DNA of 8,653 nt from Propionibacteriaceae bacterium (GCA_031262845.1 JAISGZ010000242.1:1-8653); one strand, 5' to 3'. Numbered from the stretch's first letter, positions 1-7,775 are shown. The notes: generated from the sequence alone by a model not told the origin. Numbers and translations are program-made.

Positions 1-1839
1 GGCCGCCGGGTTCAGCCGCTCACGACGCTGCGCCTGGTCCAAAAGTTCGGCCAGATGACGTATGTCGGTCCAACGTCGACCACCGTCAGCTTGCCGAGCC
101 AAACGATCCGGCCGCCCCACCTGTTCAGTCAGATAAGCCAAAACCGCGATCGGCCCAGCGCTATCCAACAACCGCCCAGCCTGATGCATGGCCGCGGCCA
201 GCCGCGCCAACTGATCGTCGTCGGCGGTGATCAACTCGGCCAGCGACCAGCCGATCAACCCGGTCAGGCTGGCCGCCCGCAAACGGCTCCGGCGAGGTTC
301 GACGATGGCTTGCAACCACGTCAACCAGTCGGCCGCCGCCGCACTGGCGAACACCGACTGGGCCCCCGTGAACACCGCCGGCAGCCCGGCCGCGGTCAAC
401 TTCGCCAACAGGTCCTGACCACGGCGGTTGGTCGAAACGATGACGGCGATATCACTGGGATTGAGCGCTCGGGCCGTGGAACGCTGGTTGTCCAGCCGCG
501 GAGCCTGCGCCAAGAGAGCTTGGATATCGGCGATCAGATCGTGGTCGATCAGCTGGCGGGCTTGGGCGGCGCTGAGCGGCGCCGTCGCGGGATGATAACG
601 CAGCCGCAGGGGAGCGGCCCAGGTCGTCTGGTCGAGGCCGAGTAAACGGGGAGTGTCGGAGGAACTGTGAACCGGCGTGGCCACGATCCGGTCGTCACCC
701 AAGGGGCGCTGGCTCAAGAGGCTTTCCAGCGCACTGACAAGTTCCGGAGCGCTGCGACGATTGGTGTCGAGCGTGGCCCGGTCACCATCAGCGGTCGCCG
801 CCAGATAGGTCGTCACATCGGCGCCCCGGAAGCCGTAAATCGATTGCTTGGGGTCACCGATCAAAACCAAGGCCGAGCGGCCACGGAAAGCCGATCGCAG
901 AATCTGCCATTGCACCGGATCGGTGTCTTGGAATTCATCGACCAAGACGACGGGATAACTGGCTGCCAGGCGATCCTGGGCAGCGGTGCCGGTCACTGGG
1001 TCCAATAACGCCTGGCACAGGCGGAGCAACATGTCGTCGTAGGTGTAGCGGCCGAGTTGACGTTTGACGGTTTCAACCCGTTCCCTAACCGCGGTCGTGA
1101 AATCGGTCGGTTCCGGCCGGTCGGTCGGTCGGACCAACGGCAGTGCCGGGTTGAGCAGGGCAGCTTTGGTCCAGTGTTGGGCCGTCGCCACGGGAAAATC
1201 AGCCCCTGACTGAGCAAAAGCGGCCAGGTAGCGGTCCGCCGTGACCGTCTGGCCGACCTCACCGGGGTCAGCCAGGAGCCGGTCACCGGGCGTGTGATCG
1301 ACCAGCACGCCCAGTTGCATCAACATGGCATCGCAAAACCCGTGAGTGGTGAAGATCGCCGCCCGGTCGAAGTCACGGCAGGCCTGGTCGGCACGCGATT
1401 GATACAACGCCAGTTGTTCGGGAGTAGCTGACAACCAGGCTTCCACGATTGGGTCAGGGGCGCTCGCGAGTTCCTCGGAACCAGTCAAGGAACGCTTGCT
1501 GGCTTGGCGTAACTGGTCAGCGGCGGCAGTCAGACGTTGGCGCACCCGGTCGCGCAATTCGGCCGTCGAAGCCCGGGAGAAGGTGATGATCATGACCTGA
1601 TCGACGGGATAACCGGCCTCGATCAGATAGCGCACGGCCAAGGCGGCGATCGACCAGGTTTTGCCGGTACCGGCGCTGGCTTCCAGACACAGACAATCAC
1701 CGGGGCCGGGGAGCGGGGCCGTGACATCGAACGGCGGCGCCGCCGTTCGGCCGTTTCGGCTGGTGTCTGGGGCCGGCGGAGGAGACGGGTTCGATGACGC
1801 TGAGACCGGCACTTCGGCCGGGCTGATCGGCTGGTTCAT
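1..1839 (-). CDS. recB: RecB, helicase subunit of RecBCD (partial, N-terminal 613 residues)
   Basis: UvrD/Rep-type (SF1A) helicase subunit of the RecBCD double-strand-break repair enzyme. The frame is open from ATG at 1839 to the left edge, so the gene is cut off. Visible motifs: Walker A ASAGTGKT (residues 54-61), motif Ia TFSRASTAELRDR (about 86-98), a TTHGFC segment (about 164-169) typical of RecB, YDDML (267-271), Walker B VDEFQD (300-305), motif III GDPKQSIYGFRGAD (328-341) and a TNRRS motif IV (about 359-363). Actinobacterial RecB proteins are usually about 1,100 residues, so roughly the first half is present; the C-terminal helicase half and the RecB-family nuclease domain are outside. 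Residues 1-45 are Pro/Ser/Ala rich and look disordered. The start is set by the ATGA overlap with recC and a strong GGAGGAG ribosome site. Cotranscription with recC is inferred. AddA-type or other UvrD helicases are less likely because recC is the neighbour. Confidence 0.93.
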   Translation of the reverse strand, partial: MNQPISPAEVPVSASSNPSPPPAPDTSRNGRTAAPPFDVTAPLPGPGDCLCLEASAGTGKTWSIAALAVRYLIEAGYPVDQVMIITFSRASTAELRDRVRQRLTAAADQLRQASKRSLTGSEELASAPDPIVEAWLSATPEQLALYQSRADQACRDFDRAAIFTTHGFCDAMLMQLGVLVDHTPGDRLLADPGEVGQTVTADRYLAAFAQSGADFPVATAQHWTKAALLNPALPLVRPTDRPEPTDFTTAVRERVETVKRQLGRYTYDDMLLRLCQALLDPVTGTAAQDRLAASYPVVLVDEFQDTDPVQWQILRSAFRGRSALVLIGDPKQSIYGFRGADVTTYLAATADGDRATLDTNRRSAPELVSALESLLSQRPLGDDRIVATPVHSSSDTPRLLGLDQTTWAAPLRLRYHPATAPLSAAQARQLIDHDLIADIQALLAQAPRLDNQRSTARALNPSDIAVIVSTNRRGQDLLAKLTAAGLPAVFTGAQSVFASAAAADWLTWLQAIVEPRRSRLRAASLTGLIGWSLAELITADDDQLARLAAAMHQAGRLLDSAGPIAVLAYLTEQVGRPDRLARQADGGRRWTDIRHLAELLDQAQRRERLNPAA

Positions 1840-4800
1840 GCGCTCCTCCAGTTGAGGCGGGGCGGTCGGGCGCCAGCTTGAATCAGAGGCCGATAGAGCC
1901 GGCGGCTGAGGTCGAAGAATTCCTGACGCAACCGGTCAGACTGGTCAGTTGTCGACTGCTGAAGCGTCAACGGGAAGTCATCGGCGATGGCTAGCGGGGT
2001 TGTTTTTGCCCCGCCAACCTGGGGTTCAGCGGCACCGTTCCGTGGCGACTGGTCCGCTGGGCAGACTGCTCTCGTCGCCTCAGCTTGACGCGGCCCGGTG
2101 GCGCTGGCCGAAGCCTCGGCCCACAGGTCCGCACCTTGTGGCCACAACAGACGCCAAGTTGGCTCTTTGGTCCAGTCGTCCCGCCAACTACGGTCGAGAC
2201 CGGCCAGGTCGGGTGACTGATTGCGGGCCCAGAATTGAGCCGCCCACAGAGCCGTCGAACTCGGTAGCGGCACCGGCTGGCGGCTGGCCCGGCGCCACAG
2301 GCTGATCAGTTCCAGCAACTGGGCTTCGGACTGTTCAACCGGCCCGGCGGTCAACTCGATCTGACCTTGTGGCCAGATGATCACGGCCCGCCACGGTTGG
2401 TCCGGCCGACTGACGTTGAGGGCCAACAGATCGATCCAAGCGGCCATTTGGCCGCGGGGTCGAGGCGGACCGGCTTGAACTGTCAACAGATTAGATCCGA
2501 AGGTTGTCAACTCTCCGGTTAGGCAGGGTTGGCCAGGCCAGTTCAAATCGATGGCGGCCGTCACGACGGGCTGGTCGGTGTAGGGCGCGAGCCGACGTAG
2601 GGTTTCGCCGGTCGCCGCCCAGGCTTGCTGAAGGAGCGGCTGGCCGAGCGCCTTCGGTGGCAGGGTTCCGCGTAAAGGTTCGGCCGCCACGATGGCCGCC
2701 GGATCCTGGCCCGATCGCGCCAGCCGCAGTAGCCGATTTGTCAGTTGCCAACGGCCGAGCCCATCGAGTTCCAAAGGCACGCTGTCAGGCCGATTGGCCG
2801 ATTCCTGGTCGAGAGCGAGCTGATAGGGGTTAAGCCCGGCTCTCCAGCGTAAGAAATGGGCCGCCGGTTGTGACACCGCCCGAGCTAGATCGGTCAGGGT
2901 CAAACCGATCGGTTCCAATGGCGCCGATGACGCTTCCCACATGGCCGTCTCGGTGGTCGATGTGTCGGCTGAGGGACCGGGCCCAGCCTCAGTCTTCCCA
3001 AACCTCTCAAACTGCCGGGTTCTTGTGGTGGCCAACGCCGCTGCCACGGCGGTGGCGTCGAAAGTTGAACGCTCTGGCCCCCAACTGGCGGCCTGGGCTG
3101 GATAATGTTCAACCAATTGATGAGCGGTTGCCGGATCGGCCAGTTGGCTGGTCAAGCCGATGAGATCGGCCACCGGGCCAGGCGGCGCCAGCGGCGCATT
3201 GTTCCGGGCATCGTGGCCTTGGTAGATGATGATGAGACGTTCCCGAGCCGCCATAATCGAGTCGGCCAAGGCCTGACGGTCCACCGCCCCGGCTTCCAGG
3301 TCAGCGATATCACAACTAGCCAGACCAGGATTCTGCAAGAGGTCGTCGCCGTCGGTGGGAGTCCGGCGGGGGAAGGTTTCGTGGTCGAGGCCGAGCCAGC
3401 AAATCACCCGGTGGGGGACCAGGCGCATATCGGCCGGGGCGGCCAGCGTCAGATCACCCGCTAGCCAGCGGTCACGGCTAGGCCGGTCGGCCACCACCTC
3501 AGCCAGCCAGGCGCTGATATCCGGCAGTGTCATAAGCCCCGAGTCGACGGCGGCGAAATCGGCCAACCGGTCGAGGACTTCCGTCCGTTGCCAGGCCTGG
3601 TCTGGTTCGGCGGCCCCCAACCAGTCGATGATGTCTCGGCAACGCTCAGCCCAGTCTGCTGCCTCGCCCGGTTCCGTCAGAGCCGCCACCAGGCGGCGCA
3701 ACCGCCCTGTCAATTCAAGTAACCGGCCAATCAAGTCGGCGCTGTCGGCCGTGACCGATTCCAGTGCTAGCGCCGTGCCGGCTGTAGCCAGACTGTCGGG
3801 CGGATAAGCCACTCCCAGCACCAGCCGGTTCAAACCGGCTGACCAGGTGTTCTCGGCGATCTCGGCGACCCCGAATGGAGCCCGCTGGTGAGCGTTCAGT
3901 CCCCAGCGCAAGCCCGAGTCGGTCACCAGGTCGGTCAGACGTTCCAGGTCCGTCGAGGTGAAGTGAAACCGTGTCATGACCGCGGAGTTGGCACACAGTG
4001 CCAACAGTTGGCTGGCGGTCGCTCGGGAGCGGGCTAGGGCAAAGACCTGGTCGAGCAGAGCGAAGAAATGATTGGCCGGGGTCAGACCGGGGCCGGTCAG
4101 CCGGGCCCGGATGCCGTGAGCCGGATGTGACCAAGTCAGATGGTCATCGTTAGCGGCGAAACTGGCCCGCAACCAGCCACTGAATAAATCCAGCCGAGGG
4201 CAGAGCACGAGGATGTCCCGCGGTTGCAAAGTCGGATCATCGGCCAGCAAGCCCAGTAGCAGATCGCGTAAAACGTCAACCTGACGATCAGGGCCATGGC
4301 TGGCGTGAAATTGAATCGTGCCATCGGCCGGTCGAACTTGAACCGGCATTGGCTCCTCTGTCGCAGAGCCGGCAACACAACTGCGAGAACTCATCATCGG
4401 CTGATCCGAGGGCTGGCGGACATCGACAACGGGATCGGACTGACCAGTCAGACAGTCCTGTAAGGCCCCCAACAAAGTCGGCGGCCGGTCGGGCGGCGGC
4501 AGTTGGCGGACGGTCAGCCGTTCAGTTGCCGGCACGTGAACGGCTTGCGATAGCTCGGTCAGACCTCGGCCAACTGGATGGTTCAAGGGCTGGCGGGTCA
4601 GCCAGAGGAGATCGTGGTGGGAAGCGAGAGCTTGAACAATGTCGCTGGCCCAGGGCGACAGGCGGTCGGGACAGAAAATCGCCAGCCGACCGACCTGGGG
4701 CAAGGGGTCAGTTTGACGAATTTGTTCAAGTACGGCCGCCCGCTGGCTGGCCGGTGGCAACCCCAACTGATCAGCTACCGCCTGGGCCAGCCCGGCCTGC

Positions 4801-5387
4801 CACACCGCCGGTTCCGTCGCCACACCAGTCACGGCCTCAGGACCGGCCTCCAGCCAGTCGGGAAGCAACTGCGGCGCCCAGGCCTGGTAGCGCTCAAACA
4901 ACCGCGCGACCCGGCGCGCCAAGTGCCAGCGTCGTCCTGGCCGTTCGCCGGGCTGGCCTAAATAGTGGTCGACGGCAGCAAACCACGATTGTCCATGACT
5001 GGCGTCCAAAGCCGCCCGCACCGACCGTTGTAGAGCCTCGCCCGACCAAGCCGCGGCAGCGGGTATCACGGTTGTAACAACCTGGGCAGCTAACCGTTCG
5101 ACAGTCGTCAGCTCCAACCCCGCCGCCACACCGTCAGCCGGCTCGACCAGCCACGGGCGTGAATCGAAGTCACCAGCCCGGCCAACCTCACCAGTGAAAC
5201 CACCACTGGCGCCCAACCGCCGGGACAATGTTTGTCTGAGCCAGCGGCGCGTCCCCGCGCCCGCCAGGCAAATCACGTCGACCGCCAGCGGATCGGTCAC
5301 CGGCTCAGCCCAGTGTTCAGCCAACACGGCGGCTAACTGGACCGGGTCAACCGCTCGGTAATGAATCGACTGGGGCACCTGGATCAC
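1836..5387 (-). CDS. recC: RecC, Chi-recognition subunit of RecBCD
   Basis: Complete 1,183-residue RecC, the non-catalytic scaffold that splits the duplex and scans for the Chi-type signal in RecBCD. Family hallmarks are visible: an N-terminal GAGTRRWL block (about 44-51), the FHASHGPDRQVDVL block (about 360-373) matching the RecC HxCH(S/G)PxREVEVL signature, ILVLCP shortly after it, the conserved WLGLDHETFPR block (about 661-671) followed by GDDLL, and a C-terminal RGTLPPKALG element (about 907-916) that belongs to the nuclease-like fold. No Walker A or intact nuclease motif is seen, as expected because RecC is a degenerate helicase/nuclease. It is slightly longer than many actinobacterial homologues, partly through a Ser/Pro-rich linker at about 325-355. 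The start is GTG at 5387; no ATG or GTG lies further upstream before the in-frame stop, and only a weak AGG-type ribosome site precedes it. A GTG three codons in is an alternative. It is the first gene of the visible operon and overlaps recB by four bases. Confidence 0.93.
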   Translation of the reverse strand: MIQVPQSIHYRAVDPVQLAAVLAEHWAEPVTDPLAVDVICLAGAGTRRWLRQTLSRRLGASGGFTGEVGRAGDFDSRPWLVEPADGVAAGLELTTVERLAAQVVTTVIPAAAAWSGEALQRSVRAALDASHGQSWFAAVDHYLGQPGERPGRRWHLARRVARLFERYQAWAPQLLPDWLEAGPEAVTGVATEPAVWQAGLAQAVADQLGLPPASQRAAVLEQIRQTDPLPQVGRLAIFCPDRLSPWASDIVQALASHHDLLWLTRQPLNHPVGRGLTELSQAVHVPATERLTVRQLPPPDRPPTLLGALQDCLTGQSDPVVDVRQPSDQPMMSSRSCVAGSATEEPMPVQVRPADGTIQFHASHGPDRQVDVLRDLLLGLLADDPTLQPRDILVLCPRLDLFSGWLRASFAANDDHLTWSHPAHGIRARLTGPGLTPANHFFALLDQVFALARSRATASQLLALCANSAVMTRFHFTSTDLERLTDLVTDSGLRWGLNAHQRAPFGVAEIAENTWSAGLNRLVLGVAYPPDSLATAGTALALESVTADSADLIGRLLELTGRLRRLVAALTEPGEAADWAERCRDIIDWLGAAEPDQAWQRTEVLDRLADFAAVDSGLMTLPDISAWLAEVVADRPSRDRWLAGDLTLAAPADMRLVPHRVICWLGLDHETFPRRTPTDGDDLLQNPGLASCDIADLEAGAVDRQALADSIMAARERLIIIYQGHDARNNAPLAPPGPVADLIGLTSQLADPATAHQLVEHYPAQAASWGPERSTFDATAVAAALATTRTRQFERFGKTEAGPGPSADTSTTETAMWEASSAPLEPIGLTLTDLARAVSQPAAHFLRWRAGLNPYQLALDQESANRPDSVPLELDGLGRWQLTNRLLRLARSGQDPAAIVAAEPLRGTLPPKALGQPLLQQAWAATGETLRRLAPYTDQPVVTAAIDLNWPGQPCLTGELTTFGSNLLTVQAGPPRPRGQMAAWIDLLALNVSRPDQPWRAVIIWPQGQIELTAGPVEQSEAQLLELISLWRRASRQPVPLPSSTALWAAQFWARNQSPDLAGLDRSWRDDWTKEPTWRLLWPQGADLWAEASASATGPRQAEATRAVCPADQSPRNGAAEPQVGGAKTTPLAIADDFPLTLQQSTTDQSDRLRQEFFDLSRRLYRPLIQAGARPPRLNWRSA
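1843..1849 (-). promoter_or_regulatory. Ribosome binding site of recB inside the recC 3' end
   Basis: On the minus strand the sequence reads GGAGGAG then CGC then ATG at 1839. The GGAGG core lies five bases before the start codon, inside the last codons of recC, and the recC stop and recB start share ATGA (1836-1839). This is a classic arrangement for translational coupling and fixes the recB start. Confidence 0.8.
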
Positions 5388-5474
5388 GTTAGCGCCTGCC
5401 CGGTTCAGGAAGAGACGAACAACTCATGGGCCGGACTTTAAGCCATCGGTCTGACAGTCGGTTAGCGTAAGGGC
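5388..5474. promoter_or_regulatory. Divergent intergenic region of recC and the UvrD2-like gene
   Basis: These 87 bases separate two divergently read genes and must hold both promoters unless transcription enters from elsewhere. For recC, a TAAAGT -10-like element lies on the minus strand at 5440-5435 and would give a leader of about 40 nt; I see no convincing -35 in front of it. For the helicase gene, TAGCGT (5463-5468) fits the actinobacterial TAnnnT -10. No TCGAAC-N4-GTTCGA LexA operator is present; CGAACAACTCAT near 5416-5427 is only a half-site. Direct SOS control of either gene is therefore not supported here. Confidence 0.4.
5463..5468 (+). promoter_or_regulatory. Putative -10 element giving a leaderless helicase mRNA
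   Basis: TAGCGT matches the TAnnnT -10 consensus of actinobacterial housekeeping promoters. Exactly six bases (AAGGGC) separate it from the GTG at 5475, the spacing seen when transcription begins at the start codon. No good -35 is visible. The competing reading is a leadered mRNA starting translation at GTG 5499, where AAGGG (5489-5493) lies five bases upstream. Confidence 0.4.
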
Positions 5475-6923
5475 GTGACTGAGGGCATAAGGGCTGACGT
5501 GATTCTCGAACAATTGGATCCCGAACAGCGCACCGTAGCCCTGGCGCAGGGACAGCCACTGGTTGTCATCGCTGGTCCGGGCACTGGTAAAACCCGGGCT
5601 CTGACCAGCCGAATCGCCTATGGTGCAGCGGTCGGGGCGATCGATCCTCGGGCTACTTTGGCCGTCACTTTCACGACCCGGGCGGCGGCCGAGTTGCGGA
5701 CTCGGCTGGCTCAGTTGGGTGTGGCCGGCCCCCAAGCTCGAACCTTCCACTCGGCGGCGCTGGCCCAAGCCCGCTACTTCTGGCCGCTGGTTTATGGCGT
5801 CAACCTGCCCCGGCTGGTCGAAGCCCCGGAACGGTTGATTCGTGAGCTGCTACCACGGTTTGGCTTGGCCGGAACCTATCTGGCCCGGGACTTGGCCCAC
5901 GAAATCGCCTGGACGAAACACAGCAACGTCGTCCCGGAACGCTACGCCACACTGGCCCCAGCCGCCGGACGTCAGGTCGATGGGGTGTCGTGGGCTCAAA
6001 CCGCCGACCTGATCACGGAATATGAACTACTCAAACAGGGCTACGGGCTGATCGACTTCGACGACATCTTGTTGTGTGCGGCGGCGGTCTTAGAGGATTC
6101 CGAAGAAGCCGCCCGCCAGATGGCTCGGCGTTACCGCCACCTGCTGGTCGATGAATTTCAAGATGTCAGCCCGATTCAGGCTCGTCTGACTCAACTCTGG
6201 CGAGGGCCACACGAGGACCTGACAGCGGTTGGCGACCCGGCCCAGACGATTCACGGTTTCGCTGGCGCCGAGAGCCGCTACTTGACTGATTTTGCCCGTT
6301 GGCAACGTCATACCCAGTCACTCAGGTTGAGCCGTAATTATCGCTCCAGCCCCCAGATCGTCACCATGGCCAATCAACTGATGCGACCCTTCGGGGGGGT
6401 CGACTTGCAAGCCCAGCAAGCGGCCGGACCAGCCGTTGAGGTGGCTCAAGCCCGCTCGAATGAGGCTGAGGCCTGGGCGGTCGTTGAATGGCTGGCCGAC
6501 CGGGCGACCGACGGTTTACCGTGGTCCGATATGGCCGTGCTCTACCGCAGTCACGCTCAGGCAGCGGCCGTCACGACCGCGCTGGCCGAGCGCAATATTC
6601 CCTATCACGTGGTCGCGGCCGGAACCGGCGACGAGGAGCGAGTCCGGCCAGGCCCGCTGCCGACCTCGGCTGGTGCGGTGACTTGTTGCACCTTGCACTC
6701 GGCCAAGGGGCGGGAGTGGGAGGCCGTCGGCATCGTCGGTTTGGCTGAGGGTTTGGTGCCTCATATCCGAGCTATCCGGCCGGCCGAAGTGGCCGAGGAA
6801 CGGCGTCTCCTTTACGTTGGTCTGACTCGGGCCCGGCGTTATCTTCGGCTGTCCTGGGCTGGCGAGGCCGCTGGCGGCCGTGGCCAACCGTCACGTTTTC
6901 TGCACGAGGCCCAGGCCTTGTGA
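5475..6923 (+). CDS. uvrD2: Compact UvrD2-like SF1A DNA helicase lacking the 2B insertion and C-terminal domains
   Basis: A 482-residue UvrD/Rep-family ATPase with all core motifs: Q-motif glutamine in LDPEQR (Q18), Walker A AGPGTGKT (33-40), Ia TFTTRAAAEL (65-74), II VDEFQD (225-230), III GDPAQTIHGFAGA (253-265), IV NYRSS (288-292), V TLHSAKGREW (406-415) and VI EERRLLYVGLTRAR (441-454). Several details recall mycobacterial UvrD2 (from memory): TFHSAA...RYFW (89-103), YLTDFARW (269-276) and a GG...PSRFL ending (467-476). UvrD2 is normally about 650-700 residues. Here only about 25 residues join YHVV (377-380) to motif V, so the GGxxFxxxxEIK segment and most of 2B are gone, and nothing follows the helicase core: no tetracysteine motif and no HRDC domain. 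There is no frameshift, so it reads as a functional compact protein. The start is GTG 5475 (leaderless-type promoter) or GTG 5499 (better Shine-Dalgarno). It converges with lexA 40 bases away. The symbol is by resemblance only. Confidence 0.85.
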   Translation: MTEGIRADVILEQLDPEQRTVALAQGQPLVVIAGPGTGKTRALTSRIAYGAAVGAIDPRATLAVTFTTRAAAELRTRLAQLGVAGPQARTFHSAALAQARYFWPLVYGVNLPRLVEAPERLIRELLPRFGLAGTYLARDLAHEIAWTKHSNVVPERYATLAPAAGRQVDGVSWAQTADLITEYELLKQGYGLIDFDDILLCAAAVLEDSEEAARQMARRYRHLLVDEFQDVSPIQARLTQLWRGPHEDLTAVGDPAQTIHGFAGAESRYLTDFARWQRHTQSLRLSRNYRSSPQIVTMANQLMRPFGGVDLQAQQAAGPAVEVAQARSNEAEAWAVVEWLADRATDGLPWSDMAVLYRSHAQAAAVTTALAERNIPYHVVAAGTGDEERVRPGPLPTSAGAVTCCTLHSAKGREWEAVGIVGLAEGLVPHIRAIRPAEVAEERRLLYVGLTRARRYLRLSWAGEAAGGRGQPSRFLHEAQAL

Positions 6924-6944
6924 ACTAGATGACGCGACCGAGCG

Positions 6945-6979
6945 CTACAACCGCCGCAAGGTACTACAACCGCCGCAAG
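6945..6979. repeat. Tandem duplication of the lexA 3' end (16-bp direct repeat)
   Basis: CTACAACCGCCGCAAG occurs at 6945-6960 and again at 6964-6979, separated by GTA (period 19). The right copy is the antisense of the last lexA codons (Leu-Arg-Arg-Leu-stop); the left copy lies just beyond the stop in the gap between the convergent helicase and lexA genes. The perfect match suggests a recent slippage duplication that left the LexA protein unchanged. No U-tract terminator is seen in this gap. Confidence 0.85.
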
Positions 6980-7740
6980 ACCGTGACGACCTTGCCGAGG
7001 ATCGTGGCTTCGTTACCGTTGATCGGCGCATAGAGCGGGTTGCGGGGGAGTAGCCAAACCTGGTCGTCGGTCCGTTGATAGGTCTTGACGGTGGCTTCGT
7101 CGTCAAGTAAAGCGGCCACCACGTCGCCATTCTCGGCCACCGGTTGCGACCGCACGACCACGTAGTCACCATCGCAAATCGCGGCCTCAATCATCGAATC
7201 GCCCTGGACCTGCAACATGAACAGCGTCCCCTGGCCGACGAAATCAGACGGTAAAGCGAAGGTCTCCTCGACTTGTTCGGTGGCCAAAATCGGCTGGCCG
7301 GCGGCGATCCGCCCGACCAAGGGCACGGCCACGGTCCGAGTTGGTAAGGGGATGATCGGAGCCAAGCCAGCGGACGGCTCAGGCTCGGAGACCACAGGCG
7401 TCGGCGGGACATCGCCCGACGGTTGGACGACTTCGAGCGCCCGCGGCCGATTGGGATCGCGCCGCAGATAGCCCCGTTCTTCGAGCACTTTGAGTTGATG
7501 GGCGCCACTGGAAGGGCTGGCCAGCCCGACGGCGTCACAAATCTCTCGCACCGTTGGCGGGTAGCCGCGCTCGGCCACGGTCGTCTCGATGACCTGAAGA
7601 ATTCGGCGTTGCCTCAGGGACAGCGGTCCAGCCGCGGCCTCGGTGTCGGTCGTGAACGGACTGACCCGGCCGACCGCCCGCCGGATTTCCCGATTAGTTG
7701 GTCGCCCGGCCCGGTGGGTGGACTGATCGCTTCTCGCCAT
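6964..7740 (-). CDS. lexA: LexA, SOS repressor (self-cleaving)
   Basis: Repressor of the SOS regulon that binds TCGAAC-N4-GTTCGA-type operators and self-cleaves when RecA filaments form. The 258-residue protein has an N-terminal winged helix: SLRQRRILQVIETTVAERGY (41-60), PPTVREICDAVGLASPSSGAHQL (61-83) and the wing RRDPNRPRAL (93-102) typical of actinobacterial LexA. A Pro/Ser-rich linker (106-134) leads to the S24 peptidase fold, with scissile Ala147-Gly148 in GRIAAGQP, nucleophile Ser182 in QGDSM and Lys219 in ATVKTY. All catalytic elements are intact. The ATG at 7740 is well supported: I found no ATG, GTG or TTG among the in-frame codons I checked between it and the winged helix, so a basic 38-residue N-terminal extension (RAGRPTNREIRRAVGR) is probably real. 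The gene is divergent from an SOS-type membrane protein and convergent with the helicase. Regulation is probably autorepression through the box at 7772-7787, which covers the predicted -35. Confidence 0.97.
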   Translation of the reverse strand: MARSDQSTHRAGRPTNREIRRAVGRVSPFTTDTEAAAGPLSLRQRRILQVIETTVAERGYPPTVREICDAVGLASPSSGAHQLKVLEERGYLRRDPNRPRALEVVQPSGDVPPTPVVSEPEPSAGLAPIIPLPTRTVAVPLVGRIAAGQPILATEQVEETFALPSDFVGQGTLFMLQVQGDSMIEAAICDGDYVVVRSQPVAENGDVVAALLDDEATVKTYQRTDDQVWLLPRNPLYAPINGNEATILGKVVTVLRRL

Positions 7741-7746
7741 AGGCCC

Positions 7747-7775
7747 AGGCTAAACCGCTCACAGTCGGTAATCAA
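7747..7775 (-). promoter_or_regulatory. Predicted lexA promoter, leaderless
   Basis: On the minus strand a -35 TTGATT (7775-7770) is followed by a 17-base spacer and a -10 TAGCCT (7752-7747, TAnnnT class). Six bases later comes the lexA ATG at 7740. That spacing implies transcription starting at or beside the start codon, which agrees with the lack of a good ribosome site. The -35 shares four bases with the LexA box at 7772-7787, so bound LexA would exclude RNA polymerase. Confidence 0.65.

Noticed and set aside
55..1008. Plus-strand open frames opposite recB (for example 55-645 and 667-1008)
   Set aside because: The minus strand carries RecB with all helicase motifs over this stretch. The plus-strand translations are low-complexity Arg/Gly/Pro products without domains, as expected for antisense shadows in GC-rich DNA.
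4349..5077. Plus-strand 242-residue open frame opposite recC
   Set aside because: It is antisense to the conserved N-terminal part of RecC, its product is Arg/Pro/Ala-rich with no recognisable domain, and no ribosome site was noticed.
5250..5270. RecC GAGTRRW block as a Walker A ATP site
   Set aside because: It lacks the GK(T/S) residues. RecC is a degenerate helicase, and this block is a conserved family feature rather than an ATPase motif.
5416..5427. CGAACAACTCAT as a LexA site for recC
   Set aside because: Single half-site without the GTTC partner at the correct spacing.
5504..5521. Possible LexA box TCGAACAATTGGATCC at the start of the helicase gene
   Set aside because: Only the left half-site matches. 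The right half matches GTTCGA at just one of six positions, and it lies within the coding region.
6924..6963. Bidirectional terminator between the helicase gene and lexA
   Set aside because: Only a short AGCGCT palindrome and the direct repeat are present; there is no stable stem and no T-run.
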